In this document: piece by piece, positions 42,138 to 51,350 of the stretch
Numbering within the stretch: position 1 is the stretch's first letter
How the letters are laid out: each line of letters begins with the position of its first letter
Source: Rhizorhabdus wittichii RW1
Lineage (GTDB): Bacteria; Pseudomonadota; Alphaproteobacteria; Sphingomonadales; Sphingomonadaceae
Direction: 5' to 3'
Length of the DNA stretch: 64,000 nt
Assembly (NCBI GenBank): GCA_000016765.1
Contig: CP000699.1
Location: 4,281,501-4,345,500 of the forward strand
Program-made: the position numbers and the translations under genes
The notes under the pieces: generated by a model
Seen by the model: only the letters and a program-made list of their open reading frames with translations
Told to the model about the DNA's origin: nothing
The model's database searches: none

Positions 42138-42238
42138 GGCGTCTCCGATTCGGTGACGCTGATGCGGCCTGGCTGTTACGTGCGTATGACAGTTGGGTTG
42201 CGGGGGACGGATCAGCCCGCCGGTGTTCGAGCCCCGAT

Positions 42239-42331
42239 CGTCATTCCCGCGAAAGCGGGAATCCACGGTCACGGAGCACGTCGTCTCTTGCGGGCCGCCA
42301 TCCATGGATTCCCGCTTTCGCGGGAATGACG
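42239..42331. repeat. Inverted repeat, GCGAAAGC type, between the SPOR-TPR and small exported protein genes
   Basis: CGTCATTCCCGCGAAAGCGG with GAATCCACGG (42239-42268) is complementary, bar one base, to 42302-42331. Each arm carries its own CCCGCGAAAGCGGG hairpin. An almost identical element lies at 57695-57787 between murE and murF, so this is a second dispersed family. It occupies most of the 238-base gap; nothing else is seen there. Confidence 0.85.
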
Positions 42332-42375
42332 GAAAGATGGGGAAATCGGCCCGCTTCGATCAATCCCATCCAGCT

Positions 42376-43788
42376 CTAATCGACCCGTTCCACCTTCTGC
42401 CCGGCCGAGGTGGTGACCGGGAAGCTGCTCAGCCCGGCGGCGCGCGCGTCGTTCACATAGTCCTGCGCGGCGCCCTTGCTGGGGAAGGGACCGATCAGCA
42501 GCCGGTTGGTCGCCTTGAAGGGCGTGGTCCACGGCGTCTTGCCCGCGAGCAGCTTGCCATGGGCCTTCTTCTGCTTGTCCCATTCCTTGTCGAGGTCGGG
42601 CTTGTAGGCGCCGCTCGCGATCTGGACCCAATAGCGTTCGGGGTTTGACTTGCGGGTCTTGGCTTCCTCCTGCGCCTTCGCCTTCTTCTCGGCGGCGGCT
42701 TTCTCGGCGGCGGCCTTGCGCTGGGCGGCGCGGCGATCCTCGGCGAGGCTGCGCTCGTCGGCGGCCTTCTGTTCGGCGGCCTGCCGTGCGGGCGAGGGTT
42801 CGGCCGAGGCCGAGGTCGACGTCGTCGGCGCGGCGGCGTCGGGCTTCATCACCAGCCGGCCGCTGCTGTCGAAGCGCGGGCGGGTCGCGGGCGTGGAGGA
42901 GTAGGATGGGGACGGCTGGGGCGCCGCCGCGACCGGCATGCCCTTGGACGCCGGAACCGGGCTGACCTGCGCCATCTCCATCGGGACCTTGTCCTCGGGG
43001 AAATGGCCGAAATGGACGGCGGCGGCCTTTTCGGCGGCCTTGAGCGTGGGCAGGCGCGACAGGAAAGGCCGGAGCGCGTCGGCCTGGTAGCGCGGCAGCA
43101 CCGCATAGGCGGCGGATTCCGCACCCGCCGTGTCGCCGGTCATCGCCAGCACGAAGGCGCGCGCGCGCCAGGCGGCGATGTCGCGCTTCTGCAGCAGCGG
43201 ATCGAGGGTGGCGAGCGCGCCGACCTTGTCGCCGCTCATCGCCAGCGACAGCGCCAGCCGGCGGGTCGCCTCGGCGTCGGGGCGGGCGCGGAGCAGCAGA
43301 TTATATTCGGCCTGCGCCTTCCTGGTCTCGCCGCGCAGGTCGTAGGCGAGGCCGCGGTCGAGCGCGACGTCGACCGGCGGCACGCCCAGGTCGGTCGCAT
43401 TGTCGAACAGGCGCAGGGCGGCGCGGGGCTGCTCCTTCTGGACCAGCGCGGAGCCGAGGCCCGCCTTGACCCGGCCGTCGCGCGGCGAGATCTTCTCGGC
43501 CCGGACGAAGAAGTTGATCGCGGCATCGGCGTCGCCGACCGCGAGCGCCGCCGATCCGGCGCCCGACAGGGCGTCGAGGTCGCCGGGGTCGCGCGCCAGC
43601 ACGCGCAGATAGCGGGACAGCGCCTCGGCGGGGTCGCCGCGCGCCATCGCGTCGCGGGCCTGGGCCATCGGATCGGTGATCACCGGCTCATCGCCGGCCG
43701 TGGCCGAATCCATCTGCGCGGCGGCGGGGGGGATGATCAGGAAGGCGGAAGCCAGCGCGAGGAGGCTGACGAAGCTGTTTCTTTTCAT
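42376..43788 (-). CDS. Periplasmic TPR protein with C-terminal SPOR domain
   Basis: 470 residues. Signal peptide (NSFVSLLALASAFLIIPPAAAQ), then TPR-like helical repeats (about 40-250: DAMARGDPAEALSRYLRVLA, DGRVKAGLGSALVQKEQPRA), a Lys/Glu/Ala-rich helix (AEDRRAAQRKAAAEKAAAEK) and a SPOR domain (RYWVQIASGAYKPDLDKEWD, TNRLLIGPFPSKGAAQDYV). Likely binds septal peptidoglycan and partner proteins. It follows ftsZ on the same strand with a strong palindromic terminator between, so it is probably a separate transcript. An alternative ATG at 43809 exists. Confidence 0.86.
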   Translation of the reverse strand: MKRNSFVSLLALASAFLIIPPAAAQMDSATAGDEPVITDPMAQARDAMARGDPAEALSRYLRVLARDPGDLDALSGAGSAALAVGDADAAINFFVRAEKISPRDGRVKAGLGSALVQKEQPRAALRLFDNATDLGVPPVDVALDRGLAYDLRGETRKAQAEYNLLLRARPDAEATRRLALSLAMSGDKVGALATLDPLLQKRDIAAWRARAFVLAMTGDTAGAESAAYAVLPRYQADALRPFLSRLPTLKAAEKAAAVHFGHFPEDKVPMEMAQVSPVPASKGMPVAAAPQPSPSYSSTPATRPRFDSSGRLVMKPDAAAPTTSTSASAEPSPARQAAEQKAADERSLAEDRRAAQRKAAAEKAAAEKKAKAQEEAKTRKSNPERYWVQIASGAYKPDLDKEWDKQKKAHGKLLAGKTPWTTPFKATNRLLIGPFPSKGAAQDYVNDARAAGLSSFPVTTSAGQKVERVD

Positions 43789-43857
43789 GGGCACATCGCT
43801 TTCGGACATCCGCCTTATCGTCCGCAAGAGGTGAACCCCGGCAGAACGCCGAAACGA

Positions 43858-43889
43858 GTTACGCCCGCGCCGATCGGCGCGGGCGTAAC
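43858..43889 (-). terminator. Perfect 32-bp palindrome after ftsZ
   Basis: GTTACGCCCGCGCCGA is followed directly by its reverse complement, a 16-bp stem with no spare loop. It starts 13 bases after the ftsZ stop in the reverse direction, and TCGTTT follows. A strong terminator of the dcw cluster is the simplest reading; a protein-binding palindrome is the alternative. Confidence 0.72.
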
Positions 43890-43901
43890 GATATTGCACG
43901 C

Positions 43902-45389
43902 TTACTGGTTGCTTTGGCGGTTCAGGAAGCGCGGGATGTCGGCATCGTCGCCGCCGCGATCATCGTCGACCTGCGCCTTGGCGGCGCCGCGCGCGATGTT
44001 CGACATCCGCTCGAACAGGGTCGATCCGGCGCCCGACGGGCGGCGGGCCGGCTCGGCGTCGGTCACCCAGCGGCGATTGCCCTGCGATGCGGCGTCCTCG
44101 TCGGCGGGCGCTTCCGGCGCCGGGGTCGGCATCGCCGATTCCGGCTGGAGCAGCAGCTCGTCGTTGAACAGGTTGGTCAGCTCGAGCGGCTCGGCGGCAG
44201 CGGCCTGCTCGGGCGCTTCGAGGACGATCTTCTCCTCGGCCGGGGCTTCGGCGGCGGCCGGCGTAGCGGGCGCCTCGGGCTGGGCGGCCTGCGACTGCGC
44301 GGCGGGGGCCTCGGCCTGCGGCGCGGGGGCCGGGGTCTGCGGCACCACGACCGGCTTGTCGTCGCGGATCGGGGTGCGCGGCGGGAAGCTGAAGCTCTTC
44401 GACGGCTCGGGCATCGTCGCGGCGTCGACCTCTATGCCGGTCGCGACCACCGAGACGCGGATGCGGCCCTCGAGCTCGTTGTTGAACGCCGAGCCCCAGA
44501 TGATGTTCGCGTCGGGATCGACGAGCTGGCGGATGTGGTTGGCGGCTTCGTCGACCTCCAGCAGGCGCATGTCGTCGCCGCCGGTGATCGACACGATCAC
44601 GCCCTTGGCGCCGTTCAGGCTGACGCCGTCGAGCAGCGGATTGGCGATCGCCTTCTCGGCGGCCTCGATCGCGCGGTTGTCGCCGCTCGCCTCGCCGGTG
44701 CCCATCATCGCCTTGCCCATCTCGCTCATCACCGAGCGGACGTCGGCGAAGTCGAGGTTGATCAGGCCGGGCATGACCATCAGGTCGGTGATGCCGCGCA
44801 CGCCCTGCTGCAGCACCTGGTCGGCCATCTGGAACGCTTCCTTGAAGGTCGTGTTCGGGTTGGCGATCAGGAACAGGTTCTGGTTCGGGATGACGATCAG
44901 CGTGTCGACGTGCTTCTGCAGCTCCTCGATGCCGGCGTCGGCCGAACGCATGCGGCGGTTGCCCTCGAAGCTGAACGGCTTGGTGACGACGCCGACGGTC
45001 AGGATGCCGCGGTCGCGCGCCGCCTTGGCGATGACCGGGGCGGCGCCGGTGCCGGTGCCGCCGCCCATGCCGGCGGCGATGAAGCACATGTGCGATCCTT
45101 CGAGCGCCTTCTCGACCTGCTCGAGGGTCTCCTCGGCGGCCGCCCGTCCTATTTCGGGACGGCTGCCGGCGCCCAGGCCCTGGGTGATCTTGAGACCGAG
45201 CTGGATGCGGCGCTCCGCCGACGAGGCGTTGAGCGCCTGCGCGTCGGTGTTGGCGACGATGAAGTCGACGCCCTGCACGTCCGCGCCGATCATGTTGGCG
45301 ACCGCGTTTCCGCCCGCCCCGCCAACGCCGATCACGCTGATCCGGGGTTTCAGCTCATCGACCTGCGGGCGCATGAACTCGATCGTCAT
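43902..45389 (-). CDS. ftsZ: Cell division protein FtsZ
   Basis: 495 residues. Tubulin signature [20 protein letters not shown], nucleotide contacts [13 protein letters not shown] and [11 protein letters not shown]7 loop [11 protein letters not shown]. After residue about 330 comes a long Pro/Ala/Glu/Gln-rich linker typical of alphaproteobacteria and the conserved tail [12 protein letters not shown] that binds FtsA. It polymerises into the Z-ring. ATG at 45389 has AGGGAG upstream. Last gene of the dcw cluster, with its own upstream region rich in GANTC sites. Confidence 0.97.
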   Translation of the reverse strand: MTIEFMRPQVDELKPRISVIGVGGAGGNAVANMIGADVQGVDFIVANTDAQALNASSAERRIQLGLKITQGLGAGSRPEIGRAAAEETLEQVEKALEGSHMCFIAAGMGGGTGTGAAPVIAKAARDRGILTVGVVTKPFSFEGNRRMRSADAGIEELQKHVDTLIVIPNQNLFLIANPNTTFKEAFQMADQVLQQGVRGITDLMVMPGLINLDFADVRSVMSEMGKAMMGTGEASGDNRAIEAAEKAIANPLLDGVSLNGAKGVIVSITGGDDMRLLEVDEAANHIRQLVDPDANIIWGSAFNNELEGRIRVSVVATGIEVDAATMPEPSKSFSFPPRTPIRDDKPVVVPQTPAPAPQAEAPAAQSQAAQPEAPATPAAAEAPAEEKIVLEAPEQAAAAEPLELTNLFNDELLLQPESAMPTPAPEAPADEDAASQGNRRWVTDAEPARRPSGAGSTLFERMSNIARGAAKAQVDDDRGGDDADIPRFLNRQSNQ

Positions 45390-45528
45390 AGATTTTCTCC
45401 CTGGCGGCCATGCCGGCCCAAGCAACACGTGGATCGAATCTTGCCAGACGCGATTCGCCGAATCACGCGAAAAGTTGTCCTATCCACAGTTTTCGAGGTT
45501 AACCGATGCGGGACGCGCGCCCACATGA
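45390..45528 (-). promoter_or_regulatory. ftsZ upstream region with three GANTC sites and a DnaA-box-like sequence
   Basis: Between ftsA and ftsZ. GANTC occurs at 45436-45440, 45452-45456 and 45460-45464 (three in 29 bases). CTATCCACA at 45480-45488 differs from the DnaA box TTATCCACA at one base. In Caulobacter, ftsZ is controlled by CcrM methylation of GANTC with GcrA and by DnaA; the same logic is inferred here. No exact -35/-10 pair was fixed. Confidence 0.55.
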
Positions 45529-46788
45529 TCAATAACCCGACTTCACCGCTGCGATGAGCCGCCCGACCAGGCCCATGGGCTGTGTCCGGTGGACGGTCTG
45601 CTCGGCGGCGAAGGGGCGCAGCTCGGCCGGGTTGGTCGCCGCCACCTGGGCGAGGCCGACCAGCGTCGCGAAGCCCGGCCCGCTGTGCGCGTCGGGCAGG
45701 CCGGACAGGGTGCGCGGCCGGCCGACCCGGACGCTGCGGCCGAGCACGCCCTGCGCATAGTCGGCGATGCCGCGCAGCTCGGCGCCGCCGCCGGTCAGCA
45801 CCACCTGCCGCCCGACCGGGCCGACATAGCCGAGGTCGGTCAGCGCCTTGGCGACCGCGTCCATCCAGTGGTCGAGCCGCTGGCGGATCACCTGGATCAG
45901 CTGGGCGCGGCTGATGCGCGGCGGCTCGGCGCCGTCGGCGACCTCCTCGGGCGATCCGATCTCCAGCATCTCGTGATTGTCGCGCGGCGAATTCTGCGCC
46001 GATCCATGGACGCATTTCAGCCGCTCCGCCTGGGCGCGGCGGATGTTGAACGCGGAGGCGATGTCGTCGGTGATGTCGGCGCAGCCCATCGGCAGCGACG
46101 CGAGGCCGACCAGCAGCCCGCCCGCGAACAGCGAGACGTTGGTGACGCCGGCGCCCATCTCGACCAGCGCGATGCCCATCTCGCGGTCCTCCTCGGTCAG
46201 GCAGGAGGCGCCGGTCGCGATCGGCGAGGCGACGATCGAGCGGACGCCGAGATGCGCCGAGCGGACGCACAAAGCGAGGTTGCGGACCGGCGAGGGCTCG
46301 GCCGCGATGACGTGGATCTCGACGCCGAGCTTGTCGGCGTGGAGGCCGAGCGGGTTCTTCACCCCGTTCAGCCCGTCTAGCGTGTAGAGCGTCGGCTGGG
46401 CATGGAGGACCATGCGCCCCTCGGGGTTGAGCGAGCGGCGGCCCTGGTGGAGCAGGTCGTCGATGTCCTGCTGCTCGATCTGCACGCCGCCCAGGTCGAC
46501 CTCGACCTGCGCCACGTCGCTGACCAGCCCGCCGGCCGAGAAGCTGACCCAGACATGGTCGATATTGGTGCGGGCGATCGTCTCCGCCTGCTCGACCGCC
46601 TCGCGGATCGCGCCCTCGGTCGCCTCCATGTCGGCGATATAGCCGCGGCGCACGCCCCGGCTCTCGCGCTGGCCGGTGCCCAGCACCTCCAGCTCGCCCT
46701 GGTCGTCGGCGCGCGCGATCAGCGCCGAGATCTTCGACGACCCGATGTCGATCGCGGTGATCAGCCCGTCATTGCGTGCCTGCGACAT
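45529..46788 (-). CDS. ftsA: Cell division protein FtsA
   Basis: 419 residues, actin-like ATPase fold: AIDIGSSKISALIAR (phosphate 1), VSFSAGGLVSD in the 1C domain, IALVEMGAGVTNVSLFAGG (phosphate 2) and QVVLTGGGAELRGI (adenosine motif), with a C-terminal amphipathic end (MGLVGRLIAAVKSGY) that tethers it to the membrane. It anchors FtsZ. AAAGGGG precedes ATG 46788. Confidence 0.96.
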   Translation of the reverse strand: MSQARNDGLITAIDIGSSKISALIARADDQGELEVLGTGQRESRGVRRGYIADMEATEGAIREAVEQAETIARTNIDHVWVSFSAGGLVSDVAQVEVDLGGVQIEQQDIDDLLHQGRRSLNPEGRMVLHAQPTLYTLDGLNGVKNPLGLHADKLGVEIHVIAAEPSPVRNLALCVRSAHLGVRSIVASPIATGASCLTEEDREMGIALVEMGAGVTNVSLFAGGLLVGLASLPMGCADITDDIASAFNIRRAQAERLKCVHGSAQNSPRDNHEMLEIGSPEEVADGAEPPRISRAQLIQVIRQRLDHWMDAVAKALTDLGYVGPVGRQVVLTGGGAELRGIADYAQGVLGRSVRVGRPRTLSGLPDAHSGPGFATLVGLAQVAATNPAELRPFAAEQTVHRTQPMGLVGRLIAAVKSGY

Positions 46789-46822
46789 CGCTATCCCCTT
46801 TCCCAAAATCGCCATGCCCGCC

Positions 46823-47737
46823 TCACGTCACCGACTTCGCGCTGAGCGGCGGGGCCGGGGCCTCGATCCGGCTGCCCGGCTCGCGCGACATGCGCGCCAC
46901 CATCCGGCTCGGATCGCGCAGGTCGATCGACACCAGGCCCTTGCCCAGCATCCCCGCGCGCCGGTCCTCCTGCGCGAAGAAGGCCAGCGCCTTGGCGGCC
47001 TCCTGTTCCCCCTCGGGGAGCATCAGCTTCTCGCCCGACTGGAAGATGATGTCCCAGCGGCGGTCGCCCTGCCAGCTCGCCGCCGTGATCAGCGGCTTGA
47101 GCGAGGGCGCGGCCGTCATCAGCTGGGCAAGCTGGGTCGCGCGGCGGTTCGCGCCGGGGCCGACGACGACCGGCAGGTCGGGCATCGCCCGGTCGTCGAC
47201 CGGGCCGATCACCACGCCGTCCCTGTCGATCAGCGCCAGCCGGTGCTGATATTGCCAGATCGCGGCCGGCACCCGCTCGACGATGTCGACGACCAGCGTG
47301 TCGGGCAGGCGGCGCGACACCCGCGCGTCGGCGATCCAGCCCATCTTCATCAGCTCGGCGCGGGTGCCTTCGAGGTCGACGAGCGGCATCGGCCGCGCCT
47401 GCTGCCGCATCGCGATGTCGTAGACATAGCCGCTGTCGACCTGCTGCCGGTTGAGGATCTCGACGTTGCGGACCTTGAAGCCGGCGTCGCCGATCCCGTC
47501 GGCGATCATCAGCCCGATCATCTGCGGCAGGCCCATCGCCACCAGCCCGGCGACGATCGCGCCGCCGATGCCGATGCCGAGCGTCCAGTTGCCGGCGGTG
47601 CGCAGCGTGTCGCGGGAGACGGGAAGCTGCTCGATCGCGCGGGCGACGATCGACGGCTTGCGGCGCGCGGGCGCGCGCTTCGCCGGGGCCGCGGCGCGCG
47701 GCCTCCGGTCGACGGGGCGTGCCCGCGCCGCCTTCAT
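46823..47737 (-). CDS. ftsQ: Cell division protein FtsQ
   Basis: 304 residues. Basic Pro/Ala/Arg-rich cytoplasmic start, one membrane helix (LGIGIGGAIVAGLVAMGLP), POTRA domain (FKVRNVEILNRQQVDSGYVY) and the FtsQ beta domain (WIADARVSRRLPDTLVVDIVERVPAAIW). FtsQ links early and late divisome proteins. Overlaps the ddl stop by 4 bases. Confidence 0.93.
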   Translation of the reverse strand: MKAARARPVDRRPRAAAPAKRAPARRKPSIVARAIEQLPVSRDTLRTAGNWTLGIGIGGAIVAGLVAMGLPQMIGLMIADGIGDAGFKVRNVEILNRQQVDSGYVYDIAMRQQARPMPLVDLEGTRAELMKMGWIADARVSRRLPDTLVVDIVERVPAAIWQYQHRLALIDRDGVVIGPVDDRAMPDLPVVVGPGANRRATQLAQLMTAAPSLKPLITAASWQGDRRWDIIFQSGEKLMLPEGEQEAAKALAFFAQEDRRAGMLGKGLVSIDLRDPSRMVARMSREPGSRIEAPAPPLSAKSVT

Positions 47738-48672
47738 CGCGCGGCCTTCCCGGCCAGCGCCTCGTCGACGATCGCCTGGACCAGGTCGGCATAGGTCAAG
47801 CCGACATGGCGCGCCTGTTCGGGGACCAGGCTCAGCGGGGTCATGCCCGGCTGGGTGTTGACCTCGAGCAGGTAGAGCCCGGCCTCGCCCCGTTCGTCGT
47901 CCCAGCGGAAGTCGGAGCGCGACGTGCCCTTGCAGCCGAGCAGCCGGTGCGCGTCGAGCGCCATCCGCATCGCCGCCTCGGCGATGTCGGCGGGGACGTC
48001 GGCGGGGCAGATATGGGTGGTCAGCCCGTCGGTATATTTGGCTTCATAGTCATAGAAGCCGCTGCTGGGGACCAGCTCGGTCACGCCCAGGGCGCGATTG
48101 CCGAGCACCGCGACGGTCAGCTCGCGCCCCCGGATGAAGGGTTCTGCCAGCAGGGTCGCGAAGGTCTGCCACGGGCCATGCGAGTCACGATGAATCGGCA
48201 CGCCGTGATTGTCACGTTCTTTTATGATCGCGACGCCGACCGACGATCCCTCGTTGACGGGCTTGAGCACATAGGGGCGCGGCATCGGGTCGCCGGCATG
48301 GAGGCTCTCGCTCTCGACGATGATGCCCTCGGGCATGCGGATGCCGTGGGGGACGAGCTGCTGCTTGGTCAGCTCCTTGTCGATCGCGATGACCGAGGTG
48401 GTCAGCCCCGAATGGGTGTAGGTCAGCCCCATCAGGTCCATCATGCCCTGGACGGTGCCGTCCTCGCCCGGCGTCCCGTGCAGCGCGTTGAACACCACGT
48501 CGGGCTTCGCCTCGGCCAGGCGCAGCGCGACGTCGCGGTCCATGTCGATCCGCGTCACCTTGTGACCCAGGCTCTCGAGCGCGTCGGCGACGCCGTTGCC
48601 CGAGGTCAGCGACACCTCGCGCTCCGACGACCAGCCGCCCATCAGCACCGCGATGTGGAGGGGATGGGTCAC
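47734..48672 (-). CDS. ddl: D-alanine--D-alanine ligase
   Basis: 312 residues, ATP-grasp. HIAVLMGGWSSEREVSLTSG at the start, VFNALHGTPGEDGTVQG, YVLKPVNEGSSVGVAI and LYLLEVNTQPGMTPLSLVP (metal-binding Glu and Asn) are all intact. It makes D-Ala-D-Ala for the pentapeptide. The start is GTG at 48672 with GGGAGG 9-14 bases upstream, and that Shine-Dalgarno lies in the edge of the palindromic repeat 48677-48817. The longer frame upstream is repeat-derived. Confidence 0.95.
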   Translation of the reverse strand: MTHPLHIAVLMGGWSSEREVSLTSGNGVADALESLGHKVTRIDMDRDVALRLAEAKPDVVFNALHGTPGEDGTVQGMMDLMGLTYTHSGLTTSVIAIDKELTKQQLVPHGIRMPEGIIVESESLHAGDPMPRPYVLKPVNEGSSVGVAIIKERDNHGVPIHRDSHGPWQTFATLLAEPFIRGRELTVAVLGNRALGVTELVPSSGFYDYEAKYTDGLTTHICPADVPADIAEAAMRMALDAHRLLGCKGTSRSDFRWDDERGEAGLYLLEVNTQPGMTPLSLVPEQARHVGLTYADLVQAIVDEALAGKAAR

Positions 48673-48676
48673 GCGA

Positions 48677-48817
48677 AAATCCTCCCTGTCCGAAGGACGG
48701 GGAGGGGGACCGCGCGAAGCGTGGTGGAGGGGACGGCGGCGGAGCCGCCGCTGGCGCGGCGCCCCTCCACCAGCCTGCGGCTGGTCCCCCTCCCCATGCT
48801 GCACATGGTGAGGATCA
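48677..48817. repeat. Compound palindromic repeat between ddl and murB
   Basis: About 140 bases. Outer arms AATCCTC/GAGGAT, then GGGGAGGGGGACC/GGTCCCCCTCCCC and TGGTGGAGGGG/CCCCTCCACCA, with small hairpins inside each arm (GTCC-GAA-GGAC; AGCC-TGC-GGCT). The same architecture recurs at 54928-55068, inside murD. Its left edge supplies the ribosome site of ddl. Confidence 0.85.
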
Positions 48818-49735
48818 TGGATTCACCCCCACGCGCTGGATTTCCCATTCCAGGGTCACGCCCGAATTCGCCTTCACGCGTTCACGCACCTCTTCGCCCA
48901 GCCCCTCGATATCGGCCGAGCTGGCCGTGCCGAGGTTGAGCAGGAAATTGCAATGCTTCTCGCTGACCTGCGCGTCGCCGCGGGTCAGGCCGCGGCAGCC
49001 GGCGGCGTCGACGAGCTGCCAGGCCTTGTGGCCCTGCGGATTCTTGAAGGTCGACCCGCCGGTGCGGCTGCGCAGCGGCTGGCTCGCCTCGCGCTCGGCG
49101 GCGATGCGATCCATCTCCGCCTGGACGACGGCCGGCGCCTCGGCATGGCCCCGGAAGGTCGCGGCCACGACGATCGCGCCCTCGGGCAGCGCGCTGTGGC
49201 GATAGGTGTAGCCCAGCTCGGCCAGGCTCAGCACCCTGCGCTCGCCCGATCGCAGCACGACCTCGCCCTCGACCAGCACGTCCTTGACCTCGCGGCCATA
49301 GGCGCCGCCGTTCATGCGGACGAAGCCGCCGACCGTGCCGGGGATCGAGCGCAGGAACTCGACCCCGCCGATCCCGGCGTCGCGCGCCGTCGAGGAGACG
49401 AGGATGCCGCTCGCCCCGCCGCCGCAGCGCAGCGTTGTCGCGTCGAGCCGCTCGACCCGCGCGAACGGCTTGCCGAGGCGGACCACGACGCCGGGGACGC
49501 CGCCGTCGCGGACGATCAGGTTGGAGCCGAGGCCGAGCCCCATCACCGGCACCGCCGGATCGAGCGCGGCCAGGAAATCGCTCAGGTCGTCGACGTCGGC
49601 GGGCTCGAACAGCCATTCAGCCGCGCCGCCGCTCTTGAACCAGACCAGCGGCGCCAGCGGCGCACCCGCCGTCAGCCGGCCGCGCACGGGCGGCAGGGTC
49701 GACGGACGGGTTGCGCTGCTGGCGGCCGGGCTCAC
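48815..49735 (-). CDS. murB: UDP-N-acetylenolpyruvoylglucosamine reductase
   Basis: 306 residues, FAD-binding. WFKSGGAAEWLFEP, VMGLGLGSNLIVRDGG (FAD phosphate loop), SIPGTVGGFVRMNGGAYG and SRTGGSTFKNPQG with the catalytic Ser, followed by the C-terminal Glu in SGVTLEWEIQ. It reduces the enolpyruvyl group to UDP-MurNAc. Starts at GTG 49735, in a GTGA overlap with the small gene upstream. Confidence 0.95.
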   Translation of the reverse strand: MSPAASSATRPSTLPPVRGRLTAGAPLAPLVWFKSGGAAEWLFEPADVDDLSDFLAALDPAVPVMGLGLGSNLIVRDGGVPGVVVRLGKPFARVERLDATTLRCGGGASGILVSSTARDAGIGGVEFLRSIPGTVGGFVRMNGGAYGREVKDVLVEGEVVLRSGERRVLSLAELGYTYRHSALPEGAIVVAATFRGHAEAPAVVQAEMDRIAAEREASQPLRSRTGGSTFKNPQGHKAWQLVDAAGCRGLTRGDAQVSEKHCNFLLNLGTASSADIEGLGEEVRERVKANSGVTLEWEIQRVGVNP

Positions 49736-49932
49736 TTCTTGTCGACGCCCCACATCGCCATCCAGCGTTCCCACGCCTGGACCTGCATGTCGGCGAGGTC
49801 CTTGGCGGCCTTCGCCGCATTGTCGAACTGCGCGCCGCTGCCCATCGCCTTGAACGCCGCGTCGACCGCGGTCCTGTGCATATGCATCGCCTGGTCCTGG
49901 AGCATCTTCCAGGGTCCGAAATAATCGGTCAT
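49732..49932 (-). CDS. Small helical protein of unknown function inside the dcw cluster
   Basis: 66 residues, one amphipathic helical run: [48 protein letters not shown]. It overlaps murC at one end (ATGA) and murB at the other (GTGA), so translation is coupled with both. No signal or membrane segment. I do not recognise a named family. Its exact fit between two essential genes suggests it is real and conserved at least locally. Confidence 0.72.
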   Translation of the reverse strand: MTDYFGPWKMLQDQAMHMHRTAVDAAFKAMGSGAQFDNAAKAAKDLADMQVQAWERWMAMWGVDKK

Positions 49933-51350
49933 CGCGCCGTCTCCTTGGCTATCGCCTCCGAAAGCCCCGCCGCCCACTTGGTGATATCACCGGCGCCCAG
50001 GCAGATCACCATGTCGTCGGCCGCGATGGTCGCCGCCAGCGTCGCGGCGAGCGCCTCGGGCCCGGCGATGACCTGCGCCGACCGATGGCCGCGCTGCTTG
50101 AGCCCGGCGACCAGCGCGGCGGCGTCGACCCCGTCGATCGGCGCCTCGCCGGCCGCGTAGACCGGGGCGACATAGACGGTGTCGGCATCGTTGAACGCGG
50201 TCTGGAACTCGGTCATCAGGTCGCGCAGCCGGGTGAAGCGGTGCGGCTGGACGACCGCGATCACCTTCGCCCGGGCGCCCTCGCGCGCGGCGGCCAGCAC
50301 CGCGCGGATCTCGACCGGGTGATGGCCGTAATCGTCGATCACGGTCGCGACGCCGTCGCCGACCGGAACCTCGCCGACCTTGGTGAAGCGCCGCTTCACC
50401 CCGCCGAATTTGGCGAAGCCGGTGGCGATGATCGCGTCGGAGATGTTCATCTCCAGCGCGACGCCGATCGCGGCGAGCGCGTTCTGGACGTTGTGGCGGC
50501 CCGGCATCGGCAGGGTGACGCCCTCGATCCGGCGGGTGTCGCCGTCGCGGTTGCGGACCACCACGTCGAAGCGGTTGCCGCCGGGGATCGGGGTGACGTT
50601 GTCGCCGCGCACGTCGGCCTGGGCGGAGAAGCCGTAGGTCACGACCTTGCGGTCGCGGACGCGCGGGATGATCGCCTGCACCTCGGGATGGTCGATGCAC
50701 AGCAGCGCCGCGCCGTAGAAGGGAACGTTCTCGACGAACTCGACGAAGCAGTCCTTGACCTTGTCGAACGAGCCATAATGGTCGAGATGCTCGGGATCGA
50801 TGTTGGTGACGACCGCGATCGTCCCGTCGAGGCGCAGGAAGCTGCCGTCGCTCTCGTCGGCCTCGACCACCATCCAGTCGGACGCGCCGAGCCGGGCGTT
50901 GGAGCCGTAGCTGTTGATGATGCCGCCGTTGATCACGGTCGGGTCGACCCCGCCCGCGTCGAGCAGCGCCGCGACCATCGAGGTCGTCGTCGTCTTGCCG
51001 TGGGTGCCGGCGATCGCGACGGTCGACTTGAGCCGCATCAGCTCGGCCAGCATCTCGGCGCGGCGGACGACGGGGACGCGCTTCTCCAGCGCCAGCTCGA
51101 CCTCGGGATTGCCGCGCTTGATCGCGGTCGAGGTGACGACGACGGCGGCGTCGCCCAGATTCTCGGCCTTGTGGCCGATCATCACGGCGATGCCGCGCTT
51201 GCGCAGGCCCTCGACGACATAGCTCTCGGCGACGTCGCTGCCCTGCACCTTGTAGCCCAGATTGTGCATCACCTCGGCGATGCCGGACATGCCGATGCCG
51301 CCGATGCCGATGAAATGGATGGTGCCGATGTCGGTTGCGACACCCTTCAT
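49929..51350 (-). CDS. murC: UDP-N-acetylmuramate--L-alanine ligase
   Basis: 473 residues. [20 protein letters not shown] is the N-terminal nucleotide fold, [20 protein letters not shown] the ATP P-loop, [13 protein letters not shown] and [12 protein letters not shown] the Mur ligase signatures, and [16 protein letters not shown] the C-terminal domain. Adds L-Ala to UDP-MurNAc. The ATG overlaps the murG stop by 4 bases. Confidence 0.97.
   Translation of the reverse strand: MKGVATDIGTIHFIGIGGIGMSGIAEVMHNLGYKVQGSDVAESYVVEGLRKRGIAVMIGHKAENLGDAAVVVTSTAIKRGNPEVELALEKRVPVVRRAEMLAELMRLKSTVAIAGTHGKTTTTSMVAALLDAGGVDPTVINGGIINSYGSNARLGASDWMVVEADESDGSFLRLDGTIAVVTNIDPEHLDHYGSFDKVKDCFVEFVENVPFYGAALLCIDHPEVQAIIPRVRDRKVVTYGFSAQADVRGDNVTPIPGGNRFDVVVRNRDGDTRRIEGVTLPMPGRHNVQNALAAIGVALEMNISDAIIATGFAKFGGVKRRFTKVGEVPVGDGVATVIDDYGHHPVEIRAVLAAAREGARAKVIAVVQPHRFTRLRDLMTEFQTAFNDADTVYVAPVYAAGEAPIDGVDAAALVAGLKQRGHRSAQVIAGPEALAATLAATIAADDMVICLGAGDITKWAAGLSEAIAKETAR

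Noticed and set aside
48181-48240. Short lower-GC stretch in ddl as foreign DNA
   Set aside because: Only about 60 bases, the protein sequence aligns normally with Ddl, and flanks are unremarkable.
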